DNA of 64,000 bases from NCBI RefSeq assembly GCF_009729555.1, contig NZ_WODC01000004.1:186001-250000 (forward strand), written 5' to 3'. Under the pieces are notes generated by a model. That model searched no databases. It saw only the letters and a list, made by a program, of their open reading frames with translations, and had not been told where the DNA came from. A program made the position numbers and the translations under genes. Each line of letters opens with the position of its first letter. Within the stretch, counting starts at the first letter, position 1. Origin of the DNA: Pseudodesulfovibrio alkaliphilus. Lineage in GTDB: Bacteria; Desulfobacterota; Desulfovibrionia; Desulfovibrionales; Desulfovibrionaceae. Below are positions 43,987-53,069 of this stretch, piece after piece.

Positions 43987-46584
43987 ATGGCAACCTTCTG
44001 GAACAGGCTTTCGCGACTGATCGGACTCAGCTCGCCCGAAGAGGACGAGGCCCTTGAGCAGGCGCTCAGGCTCGACTTCCGTCGACGTTGCGCCCTGTTT
44101 CGCCAACTGGTGAACTCCAACAACCGCGCCCTTGAGGTCATGAGCGACATGGAAGAGATGTTGCGCGGGGGCAAGCCCTTTGGACTGCCCCAGGTGCGCG
44201 GCATGTGCGCCCAGGCCACGGCCAATGTTTTCAAGATGATCCGCTGCCTGGAAGGCATGACAGACGGTCGCCATAACGCCCTGTATGATCGCTTGCGGGC
44301 CGTGCAGCAGGAGATCGGCCGCCATGTGGAAGGCGGCAGGGAACCCGTGCCAGGCCCCCTGGTTCTCTCGCTGGCAGCCATCGGCGCGGCCGATGCGGGC
44401 GAGGTGGGGCCCAAGATGGCCAACCTGGGTGAGCTTGGCCGCATCGGCCTGGACGTGCCGGGCGGCTTCGTGATCACGGCCAGCGGATTTCGCCGCTTTT
44501 TCGAAGACGCGGGTCTGAGCGCCGAGATCGAAGGCATCATCCGCGAACGGCAGGTGGACCGGCTCGACGCCCGCTACGCCCTGTCCTCGACCATCCAGGA
44601 ATTGATCGTGGCCGCGCCCCTGCCCGATGAGCTGGTGCAGGCCATCGAAGAACAGTGCCAAGCCCTTGCCGACGCTTACGGCGACGAGGTCAGGCTGGCG
44701 GTGCGCTCGTCCGCCCTGGGCGAGGATTTGCCCGACGCCTCCTTTGCCGGTCAGTACCGCACCGAGCTCGGCGTCCGCCTCGACCAGGTCGTTCGCTCCT
44801 ACAAGGAGGTGGTGGCCAGCAAGTACGGCGTGGCCGCCATGACCTATCGCTGGAACCGGGGCATACCCGACGAGGGCATGGCCGTGTGCGTCGGGTGTCT
44901 GCCCATGGTGGACGCCTCGGCCGGCGGGGTGGTCTATTCCCGCGATCCGGTCCACCCTGCGGATCGCAGGCTGGTCGTCCACGCTGTGCCGGGCCTGCCC
45001 ACTGCCGTGGTGGACGGCAATGTCCAGGCCGACCGCTACCTTGTCTCCCGCGACGACCCCATGTGCATCGAGGAAAGCCACGTTCCCAGGAAGCGTTCCA
45101 TGGCCCAGCTGGACGCCATGGAGGGTGTTGTCCACGTTCCGTTGCAGGACTCCGAGGCCGAGGCCTCTGCCCTCTCTCCCCAGGCCATCATTGATCTTGC
45201 CGGGAAGACCCTGGCGGTGGAGCGCCATTTCGGGCAGCCCCAGGATGTGGAGTGGGTCGTGGACCGCCAGGGAACCCTGATTTTTCTCCAGGCGAGACCC
45301 ATGACCGGCCATATGCCGATGGTTCCCGAGCCCCAGGACGAGCCGGACCTGCCCCTGCTTCTGGACGGCGGCGAGCCCGCCTCTCCCGGCGCGGCCTGCG
45401 GGCCGGTCTTTGTGGTGCGCAAGAACGCAGACGCCTTTTCCTTTCCCGAGGGCGCCGTGCTGGTGGCGGCCCAGGCCCTGCCCCGCTGGGCGCCGCTGCT
45501 GCCCCGAGCCGCAGCCGTGGTGGCCGAGACCGGCAGCGCGGCCGGGCACCTGGCCAATGTGGCCCGCGAGTTCGACGTGCCTGCCGTGTTCGGGCTGGAA
45601 AACGCCATCTCGGCCCTGGACGGCAACCAGATGATCACCGTGGACGGCACTCATGGCCGCATTTTTTCCGGCTGCGCCGAGGAGCTTTTGGCCAGTCAGG
45701 CCGCAAAGGGGCCGGACTTCATGCTCGGCAGCCCGGTCATGAACACCCTGGCCAGCGTGGCCCGCCACATTGTGCCGCTGACCCTGCTCGACCCGGAATC
45801 CCCGGATTTCCGTCCCGAGTTCTGCCGCACGCTCCATGACATCACCCGGTTCTGCCACGAAAAATCCGTGGGCGAACTCTTCTCGGCCGACAGCGGGCCG
45901 GTGCGCAAGCGGCTGGCCAAGCAGCTGCGGTACAACGGCCGCCCCCTCAAATATTGGCTTATCGACCTGGGCAACGGGTTCACCGATCCTCCCCAGGACC
46001 GCTACATCGACTTCGAGAATATCGCCTCGCGCCCCCTGCATGTGCTCTGGGAGGGCATGACCGCCAAGGAGTGGAGCGGACCCCCGGTGCTGGACGCCAG
46101 GGGATTTGCCTCCATCATCAGCCAGGCGGCATCCAACAGGGACATCGAACCGGCCATGGCCTCCAGTTTTGAGGTCAAAAACTACTTCATGATCACCGAT
46201 ACCTTCCTTTCTCTCCAGTCGAGGTTCGGGTTCCACTTCTGCACCCTGGAGGCCCTGATCGGCGAGATTGCGGACGAGAACTACGTCAGCTTCCGCTTCA
46301 AGGGCGGCGCGGCCGACCAGGACCGCCGCATCCTGCGGGCCGAGCTGGTGGCCGACCTGCTGGAGGAGCACGGCTTCCGCACCGAACTCCGCCAGGATGC
46401 CCTGCTGGCACGGGCCGAGGCCCTGCCCAGCGCCGAGCTGGAAGAGAAGCTCAAGATCCTGGGATTTGTCATGATCCACACCAAGCAACTGGACATGGTC
46501 ATGAAAAACCGGGAGATGGCGAGGGTCTACGAGCAGCGTCTGCGTCGGGACCTGACGGCGATGATTTCCAAAGCCAGACAGTAG
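43987..46584 (+). CDS. PEP-synthase-like phosphotransferase with unusual C-terminal domain (copy 2)
   Basis: An 865-aa paralogue of the leftward gene at 34757-37339 with the same layout: helical N-terminus, ATP-grasp domain (VGPKMANLGE, VRSSALGED, QDVEWVVDRQGTLIFLQARP), mobile domain with His521 (ETGSAAGHLANVARE), and a C-terminal domain with LLDPESPDFRPEFCRTLHD and VSFRFKGGAADQ instead of a PEP/pyruvate barrel. Conservation between the copies is strongest in that last domain. I choose ATG 43987; a GTG at 43981 would add two residues. It is last in the sigma-54 operon. Confidence 0.85.
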   Translation: MATFWNRLSRLIGLSSPEEDEALEQALRLDFRRRCALFRQLVNSNNRALEVMSDMEEMLRGGKPFGLPQVRGMCAQATANVFKMIRCLEGMTDGRHNALYDRLRAVQQEIGRHVEGGREPVPGPLVLSLAAIGAADAGEVGPKMANLGELGRIGLDVPGGFVITASGFRRFFEDAGLSAEIEGIIRERQVDRLDARYALSSTIQELIVAAPLPDELVQAIEEQCQALADAYGDEVRLAVRSSALGEDLPDASFAGQYRTELGVRLDQVVRSYKEVVASKYGVAAMTYRWNRGIPDEGMAVCVGCLPMVDASAGGVVYSRDPVHPADRRLVVHAVPGLPTAVVDGNVQADRYLVSRDDPMCIEESHVPRKRSMAQLDAMEGVVHVPLQDSEAEASALSPQAIIDLAGKTLAVERHFGQPQDVEWVVDRQGTLIFLQARPMTGHMPMVPEPQDEPDLPLLLDGGEPASPGAACGPVFVVRKNADAFSFPEGAVLVAAQALPRWAPLLPRAAAVVAETGSAAGHLANVAREFDVPAVFGLENAISALDGNQMITVDGTHGRIFSGCAEELLASQAAKGPDFMLGSPVMNTLASVARHIVPLTLLDPESPDFRPEFCRTLHDITRFCHEKSVGELFSADSGPVRKRLAKQLRYNGRPLKYWLIDLGNGFTDPPQDRYIDFENIASRPLHVLWEGMTAKEWSGPPVLDARGFASIISQAASNRDIEPAMASSFEVKNYFMITDTFLSLQSRFGFHFCTLEALIGEIADENYVSFRFKGGAADQDRRILRAELVADLLEEHGFRTELRQDALLARAEALPSAELEEKLKILGFVMIHTKQLDMVMKNREMARVYEQRLRRDLTAMISKARQ

Positions 46585-46622
46585 CGGTCTGATCCGGGGT
46601 TGCCTCGGGTAAAGGACAAAAG

Positions 46623-46657
46623 CAAACAGGGAGCCTTGCGAGGCTCCCTGTTTGTTT
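46623..46657. terminator. Bidirectional rho-independent terminator
   Basis: CAAACAGGGAGCCT (46623-46636) and AGGCTCCCTGTTTG (46641-46654) form a perfect 14-bp stem with a TGCG loop, followed by TTT. It separates the rightward PEP-synthase-like gene from the leftward oxidoreductase operon and probably ends both. Confidence 0.82.
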
Positions 46658-46673
46658 GAGGCTGTTGTTCCGT

Positions 46674-47216
46674 TTAGGCCACGTGCTCGGCACCGGCCTG
46701 GATGGCCTTGGTGTTGGCGGGAATGAGCTTGTGGTAGTGCGGGGAGATGACGTTTTCCAAGGAGTCGACGACCGCCTTGAGGGGAATGATGCCCGTGGCC
46801 TGGACATAGGCGCCGATGGCGACCATGTTGGCCATGCGGGTGTTTCCGAGCTTGTCGGCGATCTCGTTGCAGGGCACCCCGTGGCATGTGAGGCGGCCGG
46901 TATCGGCCAGCTCCATGTCGATGAGCGAGGAGTTGATGATATGGACGCCGTTGTCACCGACCCGGGGCTGGAACTTGTCCAGCGAGGGGCGGTTCATGGC
47001 GATGAGGGACTTGGGCCGATGGATGATGGGCGAGCCGATGTCCTCTTCGGACAGGACCACGGTGCAGTTGGCGGTGCCGCCGCGCATTTCCGGCCCGTAG
47101 ACCGGGATGTAGGTGACGTTGAGGCCGTCCTTCATGCCCGCGTAGGCGAGCAGGTTGCCGATGAGCATGACGCCCTGGCCGCCGAAGCCCGCGATGATCG
47201 CGTCGATGTAGCGCAT
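46674..47216 (-). CDS. 2-oxoacid:ferredoxin oxidoreductase, gamma subunit
   Basis: A 180-aa gamma subunit of a four-subunit 2-oxoacid oxidoreductase. The N-terminal [15 protein letters not shown] and [13 protein letters not shown] motifs are those of the family. With the alpha, beta and ferredoxin subunits it oxidatively decarboxylates a 2-oxoacid to an acyl-CoA and reduces ferredoxin. ATG 47216 overlaps the beta stop by one base (TGATG). It is last in the operon before the terminator. Confidence 0.92.
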   Translation of the reverse strand: MRYIDAIIAGFGGQGVMLIGNLLAYAGMKDGLNVTYIPVYGPEMRGGTANCTVVLSEEDIGSPIIHRPKSLIAMNRPSLDKFQPRVGDNGVHIINSSLIDMELADTGRLTCHGVPCNEIADKLGNTRMANMVAIGAYVQATGIIPLKAVVDSLENVISPHYHKLIPANTKAIQAGAEHVA

Positions 47217-47986
47217 CAGCAGATTCCTCCTTCCTCGGAGATGTCCTTGAACACGCCGAGCGGGAAGTAGGGGATCATCTCGTTTTTTATGCGGTCGTTG
47301 GCCTGCACCGGGGTCATTTTCCAGTTGGTGGGGCAGCCCGAGAGCAGCTCCACGAACCCGAATCCGGTGGCGTTCACCTGGCACTCGAAGGCCTTGCGCA
47401 GGTGCTTCTTGGCCGCGAGGATGTTCTTGACGCAGTCGAGCGACCCGCGTGCGGCATAGGCCACGCCGCCCAGGGAGGCGATGATCTCCGTCATGCGGAT
47501 GGGCGCGCCTTCGTGGGTGACGCAGCGTCCGGCCGGGGTGGTGGTGGTTTTCTGGCCCAGCAGGGTGGTGGGGGCCATCTGGCCGCCGGTCATGCCGTAG
47601 ACCGTGTTGTTGACGAAGACCACGCAGATTTTCTCGCCCCGGTTGGCGGCGTGCATGATCTCGGCCATGCCGATGGAGGCGAGGTCGCCGTCGCCCTGGT
47701 AGGTGAAGACGAAGTTGTCGGGCCGGGAGCGCTTGACGCCGGTTGCCACAGCCGGGGCGCGGCCGTGGGGCGCTTCCACGGCGTCCGTATTGAGGTAGTT
47801 GTAGAGAAAGACCGAGCAGCCGATGGAGGCCACCAGGAGCGATTTCTCGGTCAGGTTCATCTCGTCGAGCAGTTCGCCAACCAGCCTGTGGGCGATGCCG
47901 TGGTGGCAGCCCGGGCAATAGTGGGTGGGCCTGTCGATGACGCTCTCGGGCCGGGAGAAGACGAGTTTTTCGTTTGTCTGGGTCAT
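47216..47986 (-). CDS. 2-oxoacid:ferredoxin oxidoreductase, beta (TPP-binding) subunit
   Basis: A 256-aa subunit that binds thiamine pyrophosphate. It has the cysteine motif HYCPGCHHGIAHRL near the N-terminus, the TPP/Mg motif GDGDLASIGMAEIMHAANR with VVFVNN, and SIGCSVFLYNY for cluster binding. The start is ATG 47986 with GGAGGG eight bases upstream; an open stretch before it lies in the alpha gene. Length and motifs fit the KorB/VorA type. Confidence 0.93.
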   Translation of the reverse strand: MTQTNEKLVFSRPESVIDRPTHYCPGCHHGIAHRLVGELLDEMNLTEKSLLVASIGCSVFLYNYLNTDAVEAPHGRAPAVATGVKRSRPDNFVFTYQGDGDLASIGMAEIMHAANRGEKICVVFVNNTVYGMTGGQMAPTTLLGQKTTTTPAGRCVTHEGAPIRMTEIIASLGGVAYAARGSLDCVKNILAAKKHLRKAFECQVNATGFGFVELLSGCPTNWKMTPVQANDRIKNEMIPYFPLGVFKDISEEGGIC

Positions 47987-47987
47987 T

Positions 47988-49070
47988 TTATTTACCCTCC
48001 AGGCAGGCGAGGATGGGGGCTTCCAGCTCGTCCGGGGTGGGCAGGTTGCCGGGGTAGATGGGGAAGAAGGCCGAGTCGGCCACGGTGCGGATGGCAAGAC
48101 GCACATCGTCCACCATCTGGCCGAGGTTGTGCTCGATGGTCAGGAACCGCTTGCCCGCCTGGGCAAGTTTCTTCAGGTCCGCGCTGGGGAACGGATAAAG
48201 GGTGATGGGGCGCAGCAGTCCGACCTTTTTCCCCTGCTTGCGGAAGCTGCGCACTGCGGATTTGGCGATGCGACCGATGGAGCCGTAGGCGCAGACGACC
48301 AGCTCGGCGTCCTCGGTCTCGTAGTGCTCGCACTCGGCCATGTCCGCCCAGGCGTCGTACTTGGCCTGCAGGTGTCTGTTCTGCCCGGCCAGCTCTCCTT
48401 CGGCCAGGAACAGGGACTTGATGAGCCGCTTTTCGCGTCCCGTCTCCCGGACGTTGGTCCGGCCGGTGATGGCCCAGTCGCGCCCGGCCTCGTCGTCGAT
48501 GTTGTCCGGCACCCAGGGGGTTATGGGTTCCTTCATCTGCCCGAGGATGGCATCGCCCAGAATGAGCACCGGGGTGCGGTGCGTAAAGGCGATGTCGAAC
48601 GCCCGGATGGTCAGGTCGTACGCCTCCTGCACGGTGCCGGGGCCGAAGGTGAAGTGGCGGTAGTCGCCGTGGCCGCCGCCGCGGGTGGACTGGTAGTAGT
48701 CTCCCTGCGCCGGGCCGATGTCCCCCAGGCCCGGCCCGCCTCGGTTCATGTTCACGACGACCGCAGGGACTTCGGAACCGGCCATGTAGGAGATGGCCTC
48801 CTGCTTGAGTGACATGCCCGGCGACGAGGAGGAGGTCATGGCGCGGACTCCCGCCGCGCCCGCGCCCAGCAGCATGTTGGCCGCTGCCACCTCGGACTCG
48901 GCCTGGACAAAGTCGCCGCCCGCCTTGATTATGGCTGACGACATGAATTCCGGGATGTCGTTCTGCGGGGTGATGGGGTAGCCGAAGAAGCACTTGCACC
49001 TGGCGGCCAGCGCCCCCCGGGCGATGGCTTCGTTGCCCTTGACGAAGATGCGTTCGGGTTGTTTGCTCAT
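47988..49070 (-). CDS. 2-oxoacid:ferredoxin oxidoreductase, alpha subunit (VorB-like)
   Basis: A 360-aa alpha subunit with the family motifs FFGYPITPQNDIPEFMS, QAESEVAAANMLLGA and TSSSSPGMSLKQEAISYMAG. Separate alpha, beta, gamma and delta genes are typical of the 2-oxoisovalerate (Vor) or 2-oxoglutarate (Kor) enzymes. Its compact length and motif set resemble VorB as I recall, but substrate cannot be fixed. It is one base from the beta gene and one from the ferredoxin gene. Confidence 0.9.
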   Translation of the reverse strand: MSKQPERIFVKGNEAIARGALAARCKCFFGYPITPQNDIPEFMSSAIIKAGGDFVQAESEVAAANMLLGAGAAGVRAMTSSSSPGMSLKQEAISYMAGSEVPAVVVNMNRGGPGLGDIGPAQGDYYQSTRGGGHGDYRHFTFGPGTVQEAYDLTIRAFDIAFTHRTPVLILGDAILGQMKEPITPWVPDNIDDEAGRDWAITGRTNVRETGREKRLIKSLFLAEGELAGQNRHLQAKYDAWADMAECEHYETEDAELVVCAYGSIGRIAKSAVRSFRKQGKKVGLLRPITLYPFPSADLKKLAQAGKRFLTIEHNLGQMVDDVRLAIRTVADSAFFPIYPGNLPTPDELEAPILACLEGK

Positions 49071-49071
49071 G

Positions 49072-49305
49072 TTATTTCCCCCCTTTCTTTTTGGGGGTCT
49101 TGTAGACCGTGATGGCGATGTCAGGGCAGATCAGGGCGCAGGACGCGCAGCCGGTACATTTCTCTTTTGAATCCTCCGGCACCTCCACGACCTTGTAGCC
49201 GCTGACGTTGAACCGATCGGACTGGACGATGATGTCCACGGGACAGACCGTGGTGCATAATAGGCATCCCTTGCAACGGTCCTCTTGAACCTCGATTCGC
49301 GACAT
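49072..49305 (-). CDS. Ferredoxin-like delta subunit of the oxidoreductase (2x[4Fe-4S])
   Basis: A 77-aa protein with two classic 4Fe-4S motifs, C11-K-G-C14-L-L-C17-T-T-V-C21-P and C50-T-G-C53-A-S-C56-A-L-I-C60-P, and a basic tail (TPKKKGGK). It carries electrons from the oxidoreductase to soluble ferredoxin. ATG 49305 follows GAGGAG. It is the first gene of the operon; the longer open frame upstream lies within queA. Confidence 0.92.
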   Translation of the reverse strand: MSRIEVQEDRCKGCLLCTTVCPVDIIVQSDRFNVSGYKVVEVPEDSKEKCTGCASCALICPDIAITVYKTPKKKGGK

Positions 49306-49376
49306 GAAACGCTCCTCTTCCGGCCTCAGGGCGAGGCTGGCCGTTTGAATCAGATGGATATGGGGTGTATCCGCAA

Positions 49377-50465
49377 TTATTTGATAAGCATCGCGTCGCC
49401 GTACGAGAAGAAGCGATACCCGTTCTCCAGGGCAAACTCGTAGGCCGAGAGGATGCACTCTCTCCCGGCCAGAGCCGCGATCATAATGATCAGCGAGGAT
49501 TCTGGCAAATGGAAGTTGGTGATCATGGCGTCCACCACCTGGAAATCGTATCCAGGAGAGATGAAAATGTCTGTTTCGCCTCGGAACTCTCCAATGCGCC
49601 CACTCTCCCTGACCATTCCCTCCAGGCTCCTTGCGCTGGTGGTCCCCACGGCCACGACCGGCCGACCTTCGGCCTTGGCACGCTGCACCGCCCTGGCTGT
49701 GGCCTCGGGCACCTCTAAATATTCCGCGTGCATCCGGTGCTCGCGGATGTCCGGGCAGCGCACCGGGCTGAAGGTGCCATAGCCTACATAGAGGGTTACC
49801 TCCGCCCACTCGAAACCCTGATGGGCCAGTGTTTCGCGCAGCTCCCGGGTGAAGTGGAGTCCGGCCGTGGGCGCGGCCACGGAACCGGCCTTGTCCGCAT
49901 CGCTGTAGGTGGTTTGGTAGCGCTCCCTGTCCGCCGCGGTGTCGGGACGCTGGATGTAAGGGGGCAGCGGCAGATGGCCGACGCTTTCGAATCGGTCTCT
50001 CAGGTCTTTGCGCCAGCGGAGTTCCACCTTCCACCGGCCAAAGGGGCCTGCCTCAAGAGGCGTCAGCTCGAAGTCGTCGGAAAAGGCGATGACCGCGCCT
50101 TGCTTGGGGGCCTTTGAGGCGCGCAGGAGTCCTTCGGCTTGCGCAGTGCGCCAGCCGTCCCTTGCGGCAGGGGCTGGCATTATCAGCGGCAGGGGGGTGA
50201 GCAGCAGGAACTCCACCCGGCCGCCAGTGTCCTTGGTCCCGAAGACTCTGGCCGGGATGACCCGCGAATTGTTGGCCACAAGCAGGGCGCCGGGCGGCAG
50301 GTGGTCGGCGAGTCGGTCGAAGACGCTGGATTGCATCCGGCCCGTGCCCTTGTCGAGCACCAGCAGGTTCGAGCCGTCGCGCCGGTCGGCAGGGGCCTGG
50401 GCGATACGGTCTTGCGGCAGAGTGTAGGCGTAGCTTGCGAGTTGGTAATCCTCGGGTATTTCCAT
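49377..50465 (-). CDS. queA: tRNA preQ1(34) S-adenosylmethionine ribosyltransferase-isomerase
   Basis: A 362-aa QueA that moves the ribosyl part of SAM to preQ1 in tRNA, making epoxyqueuosine. Family stretches include YTLPQDRIAQAPADRRDGSNLL (partly), ANNSRVIPARVFGTK, AAPTAGLHFT and TNFHLPESSL. I take ATG 50465; a TTG start at 50495 would add ten residues and has no better site. It diverges from the MerR-like gene. Confidence 0.96.
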   Translation of the reverse strand: MEIPEDYQLASYAYTLPQDRIAQAPADRRDGSNLLVLDKGTGRMQSSVFDRLADHLPPGALLVANNSRVIPARVFGTKDTGGRVEFLLLTPLPLIMPAPAARDGWRTAQAEGLLRASKAPKQGAVIAFSDDFELTPLEAGPFGRWKVELRWRKDLRDRFESVGHLPLPPYIQRPDTAADRERYQTTYSDADKAGSVAAPTAGLHFTRELRETLAHQGFEWAEVTLYVGYGTFSPVRCPDIREHRMHAEYLEVPEATARAVQRAKAEGRPVVAVGTTSARSLEGMVRESGRIGEFRGETDIFISPGYDFQVVDAMITNFHLPESSLIIMIAALAGRECILSAYEFALENGYRFFSYGDAMLIK

Positions 50466-50622
50466 GGGCTGTGTCCCCGCGTTGAGTGCGAGCAAGACCC
50501 TACACCACGCAGCTTCTTCGTCAAATCCTTTTCTTGTTCAATTAAATCAGCACGATGACGTTTCGCTCAACGGGTTTTCCTTTTACATTGATATTTGACC
50601 GATTCATGGTATTTCTTGAGTC

Positions 50623-51312
50623 ATGAATTGGCTTTCCGTGGCAGAGATCGCCAAACGCACCCGAATTCCCGCACCCACGGCGCGGAGATACGCCTCGCTC
50701 TTCAAGGATTTCCTTGGAGGGCGCAAGAGCGGCCGCGTAACCAGGTATCCCGAGGATAGCATTGCCGTGTTCGAGCGCATCTCCCGGCTGTATGCCGATG
50801 GCGCCGTCACTGCCGAGATAGAGGATGCCCTGCGCACCGAGTTTCCCAGAACCATAGATGTGGCTGGCGCGGCACCGGCACAGCCCGTTGCCGGAGGTGT
50901 GCAGACTCAGGTATATGCCGAGCTGGCTGCCTCCTTTAATGGCGTCATGGGCAAGGTTGCCTCCTGCATGGAGATCATCGCCGACCAGAAGGCGATCATC
51001 GACCGTCAGGACGAGGACATTCAGAAGCTCAAGACGGCCTTTGTCCTCTTGGCCCGCAGTCAGAAGCGCATGAAGGAGCTTCCCGCTTCCCAGGGGGGAG
51101 TTTCCGACGAGATCGAACGCCGCACCCGCGAACTTGAGCAAAAGGACGCCGAGATCGAGGAGATGGCGCTGAAGCTTTCCTTTGACACCTCCGACATCAA
51201 GGCCAAGCTGCAGATCCTCGAGTCCGAGCTGGTCCGGCTGCGCAAGGACCGGCGCGACATGGAAAAGTATCTTCAGGAAAAGATAGAGCGGCTCAAGGAG
51301 GCCGCCGAATAG
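50623..51312 (+). CDS. MerR-type helix-turn-helix protein with long coiled coil
   Basis: A 229-aa protein: an N-terminal MerR-like winged helix-turn-helix (WLSVAEIAKRTRIPAPTARRY, residues 3-70), an alanine-rich linker, and a charged coiled coil from about 100 to the end (RELEQKDAEIEEMALKL; ILESELVRLRKDRRDMEKYL). No effector domain is seen. This shape recalls RacA-type DNA anchors as much as transcription factors. It leads a rightward row with the lipoprotein and coaBC. Confidence 0.75.
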   Translation: MNWLSVAEIAKRTRIPAPTARRYASLFKDFLGGRKSGRVTRYPEDSIAVFERISRLYADGAVTAEIEDALRTEFPRTIDVAGAAPAQPVAGGVQTQVYAELAASFNGVMGKVASCMEIIADQKAIIDRQDEDIQKLKTAFVLLARSQKRMKELPASQGGVSDEIERRTRELEQKDAEIEEMALKLSFDTSDIKAKLQILESELVRLRKDRRDMEKYLQEKIERLKEAAE

Positions 51313-51382
51313 CTCTGAATTGTCCGGCCTCTTGTCCGGGCGCGGTTTCGACCTTTAAAACTCTGACGCCCAGGAGGAATCC

Positions 51383-51844
51383 ATGCTTTCCAAGTGCAAA
51401 CTTCTCATTGTTCTCGCTTTGGTCTTCGCCCTTTCCGCATGCGCCACCACCGGGTCCGGCGGCTCAGACTCTTCTGCCACCACGGCCACGCAATATCAGG
51501 AGCCTGACTACTACTATGACTTCGACGACATTCTGATCCCCAAGGAGATCAAGTATGTCGAGAACGAGTCCTACAAGCTCGACAACGCCAAATTCCGGGC
51601 AGCCATCATGAAGTTCAAGGGCCGTGTCCAGGTTCTGGAACTGGTCCAATACTTCATCAACAACATGGCCAAGGACAATTGGACCCTCGTATCAAACAAC
51701 AAGGCGGGCAAGCTGTCGGTGCTCAATTTCGAGAAATTCAACAAGAGCTGCGTCATCCAGGTCGATGACGGGTTCGGTACCGCCACCACCACCATCATTG
51801 CGGTGGAGGTCAAGGACGGCTCCCTTACCGGCCAGGGCAAGTAG
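51383..51844 (+). CDS. Lipoprotein of unknown function (153 aa)
   Basis: A 153-aa lipoprotein: signal peptide MLSKCKLLIVLALVFALSAC with lipobox LSAC (Cys20), a Ser/Thr/Gly linker, and a small alpha/beta domain (LVQYFINNMAKDNWTLVSNN; VLNFEKFNKSCVIQV). AGGAGG precedes the ATG. Such small lipoproteins are common in sulfate reducers, but I cannot assign a role. Confidence 0.85.
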   Translation: MLSKCKLLIVLALVFALSACATTGSGGSDSSATTATQYQEPDYYYDFDDILIPKEIKYVENESYKLDNAKFRAAIMKFKGRVQVLELVQYFINNMAKDNWTLVSNNKAGKLSVLNFEKFNKSCVIQVDDGFGTATTTIIAVEVKDGSLTGQGK

Positions 51845-51848
51845 CGTC

Positions 51849-53069
51849 ATGCAGGACCATTTCCGGTTCGCCGGATTCATGGGGCGCCGCGTCCATCTGG
51901 GTGTGGCCGGTTCCATTGCCGCCTTCCGTTCCCTCGAGCTGTTGCGGCTCCTTCGTGACGCCGATATTACCGTGTCTGCCACGCTGACCGAGGCCGGTTC
52001 CCGTTTTGTGACGCCTCTCAGCTTTGAGGCCCTGGGAGCCTCTCTTGTCTATGGATCCATGTTTGACCAAGGGGCTGACTCGGCCAGCGTCTTCGGGCAT
52101 CTCGAGCCAGGCCAGACCGCCCATGCTCTGGTCATTGCCCCGGCTACGGCCAACATACTGGCCAAGCTGGCCCACGGGATTGCCGACGACATGCTTTCCT
52201 GTCAGGCCCTGGCCTTTCCCGGTCCGCGTATCGTGGCTCCGGCCATGAATCCGCGCATGTGGGAGGCATCAGCCACCAGGCGCAACTGGGACATCCTCGC
52301 GGACCTGGGCTTTATCCGCGTCGAGCCTGACGCTGGTTCGGTGGCCTGCGGCGATACCGGATCAGGCCGACTCGCATCCCTTGAAGAGATCATCACCGCT
52401 GTACTCAGGGCCATATCGCCGCAGGATCTCGCAGGTCAGCGGGTTTTGGTCACTCTTGGGCCCACGCGGGAGCCTTGGGACGGCGTACGCTTCTGGTCCA
52501 ATCCGTCGAGCGGCATCATGGGCGCCTGCATGGCCATGGCCGCCCATTTGCGCGGGGCGGATGTCACGGTGGTGGCCGGTCCGGTCGATCTGGTTTTTCC
52601 GTCCGGGATCACGGTGATTCCAACGCAAACAGCCCTTGAGATGCACGCTGCCTGCCTGGACCTTTGGCCCCTGATGGACATTGGCTGCGCCACGGCTGCC
52701 GTCGCCGATTTTCGCCCCGAGCCCCATGGCCCAGGCAAGTTCAAGAAGTCCGGCGCCACGTCGCTGCATATCGATTTTGTCCCCAACCCAGACATTCTCA
52801 AGTCCCTGGGCGACAGCAAGAGGGCAGACCAGCGACTTATCGGGTTTGCCGCTGAAACTTGCGACCCACGAGACGAGGCTGCCCGCAAGCTCAAGGCCAA
52901 AGGCCTCGACCTCATCGCTGCCAATGATGTTTCCCGCCACGGCAGCGGCTTTCGTACGCCAACCAATGAAATGTATGTTCTTGACGCCGCAGGCCGTGCC
53001 GAATCCTGGCCTCTGCTGCCCAAAACCGAGGTTGCCTGGAGATTATGGGATCACCTGCTGCTCGACTGA
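51849..53069 (+). CDS. coaBC: Bifunctional phosphopantothenoylcysteine decarboxylase / phosphopantothenate-cysteine ligase
   Basis: A 406-aa fusion in coenzyme A synthesis. The N-terminal FMN-binding CoaC part has GVAGSIAAFRSLELLRLL, the APATANILAKLAHGIADDM and PAMNPRMWE motifs and the catalytic cysteine in ACGDTGSGRL. The C-terminal CoaB part has VLVTLGPTREPWDGVRFWSN and the KFKKSG lysine motif. ATG 51849 is four bases after the lipoprotein stop. Its end overlaps the next ORF by 25 bases. Confidence 0.95.
   Translation: MQDHFRFAGFMGRRVHLGVAGSIAAFRSLELLRLLRDADITVSATLTEAGSRFVTPLSFEALGASLVYGSMFDQGADSASVFGHLEPGQTAHALVIAPATANILAKLAHGIADDMLSCQALAFPGPRIVAPAMNPRMWEASATRRNWDILADLGFIRVEPDAGSVACGDTGSGRLASLEEIITAVLRAISPQDLAGQRVLVTLGPTREPWDGVRFWSNPSSGIMGACMAMAAHLRGADVTVVAGPVDLVFPSGITVIPTQTALEMHAACLDLWPLMDIGCATAAVADFRPEPHGPGKFKKSGATSLHIDFVPNPDILKSLGDSKRADQRLIGFAAETCDPRDEAARKLKAKGLDLIAANDVSRHGSGFRTPTNEMYVLDAAGRAESWPLLPKTEVAWRLWDHLLLD

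Noticed and set aside
43558-46887. Very long open frame on the minus strand opposite the receiver and PEP-synthase-like gene
   Set aside because: It is a GC-driven antisense shadow: no recognisable domain, no ribosome site, and the plus strand encodes clear families throughout.
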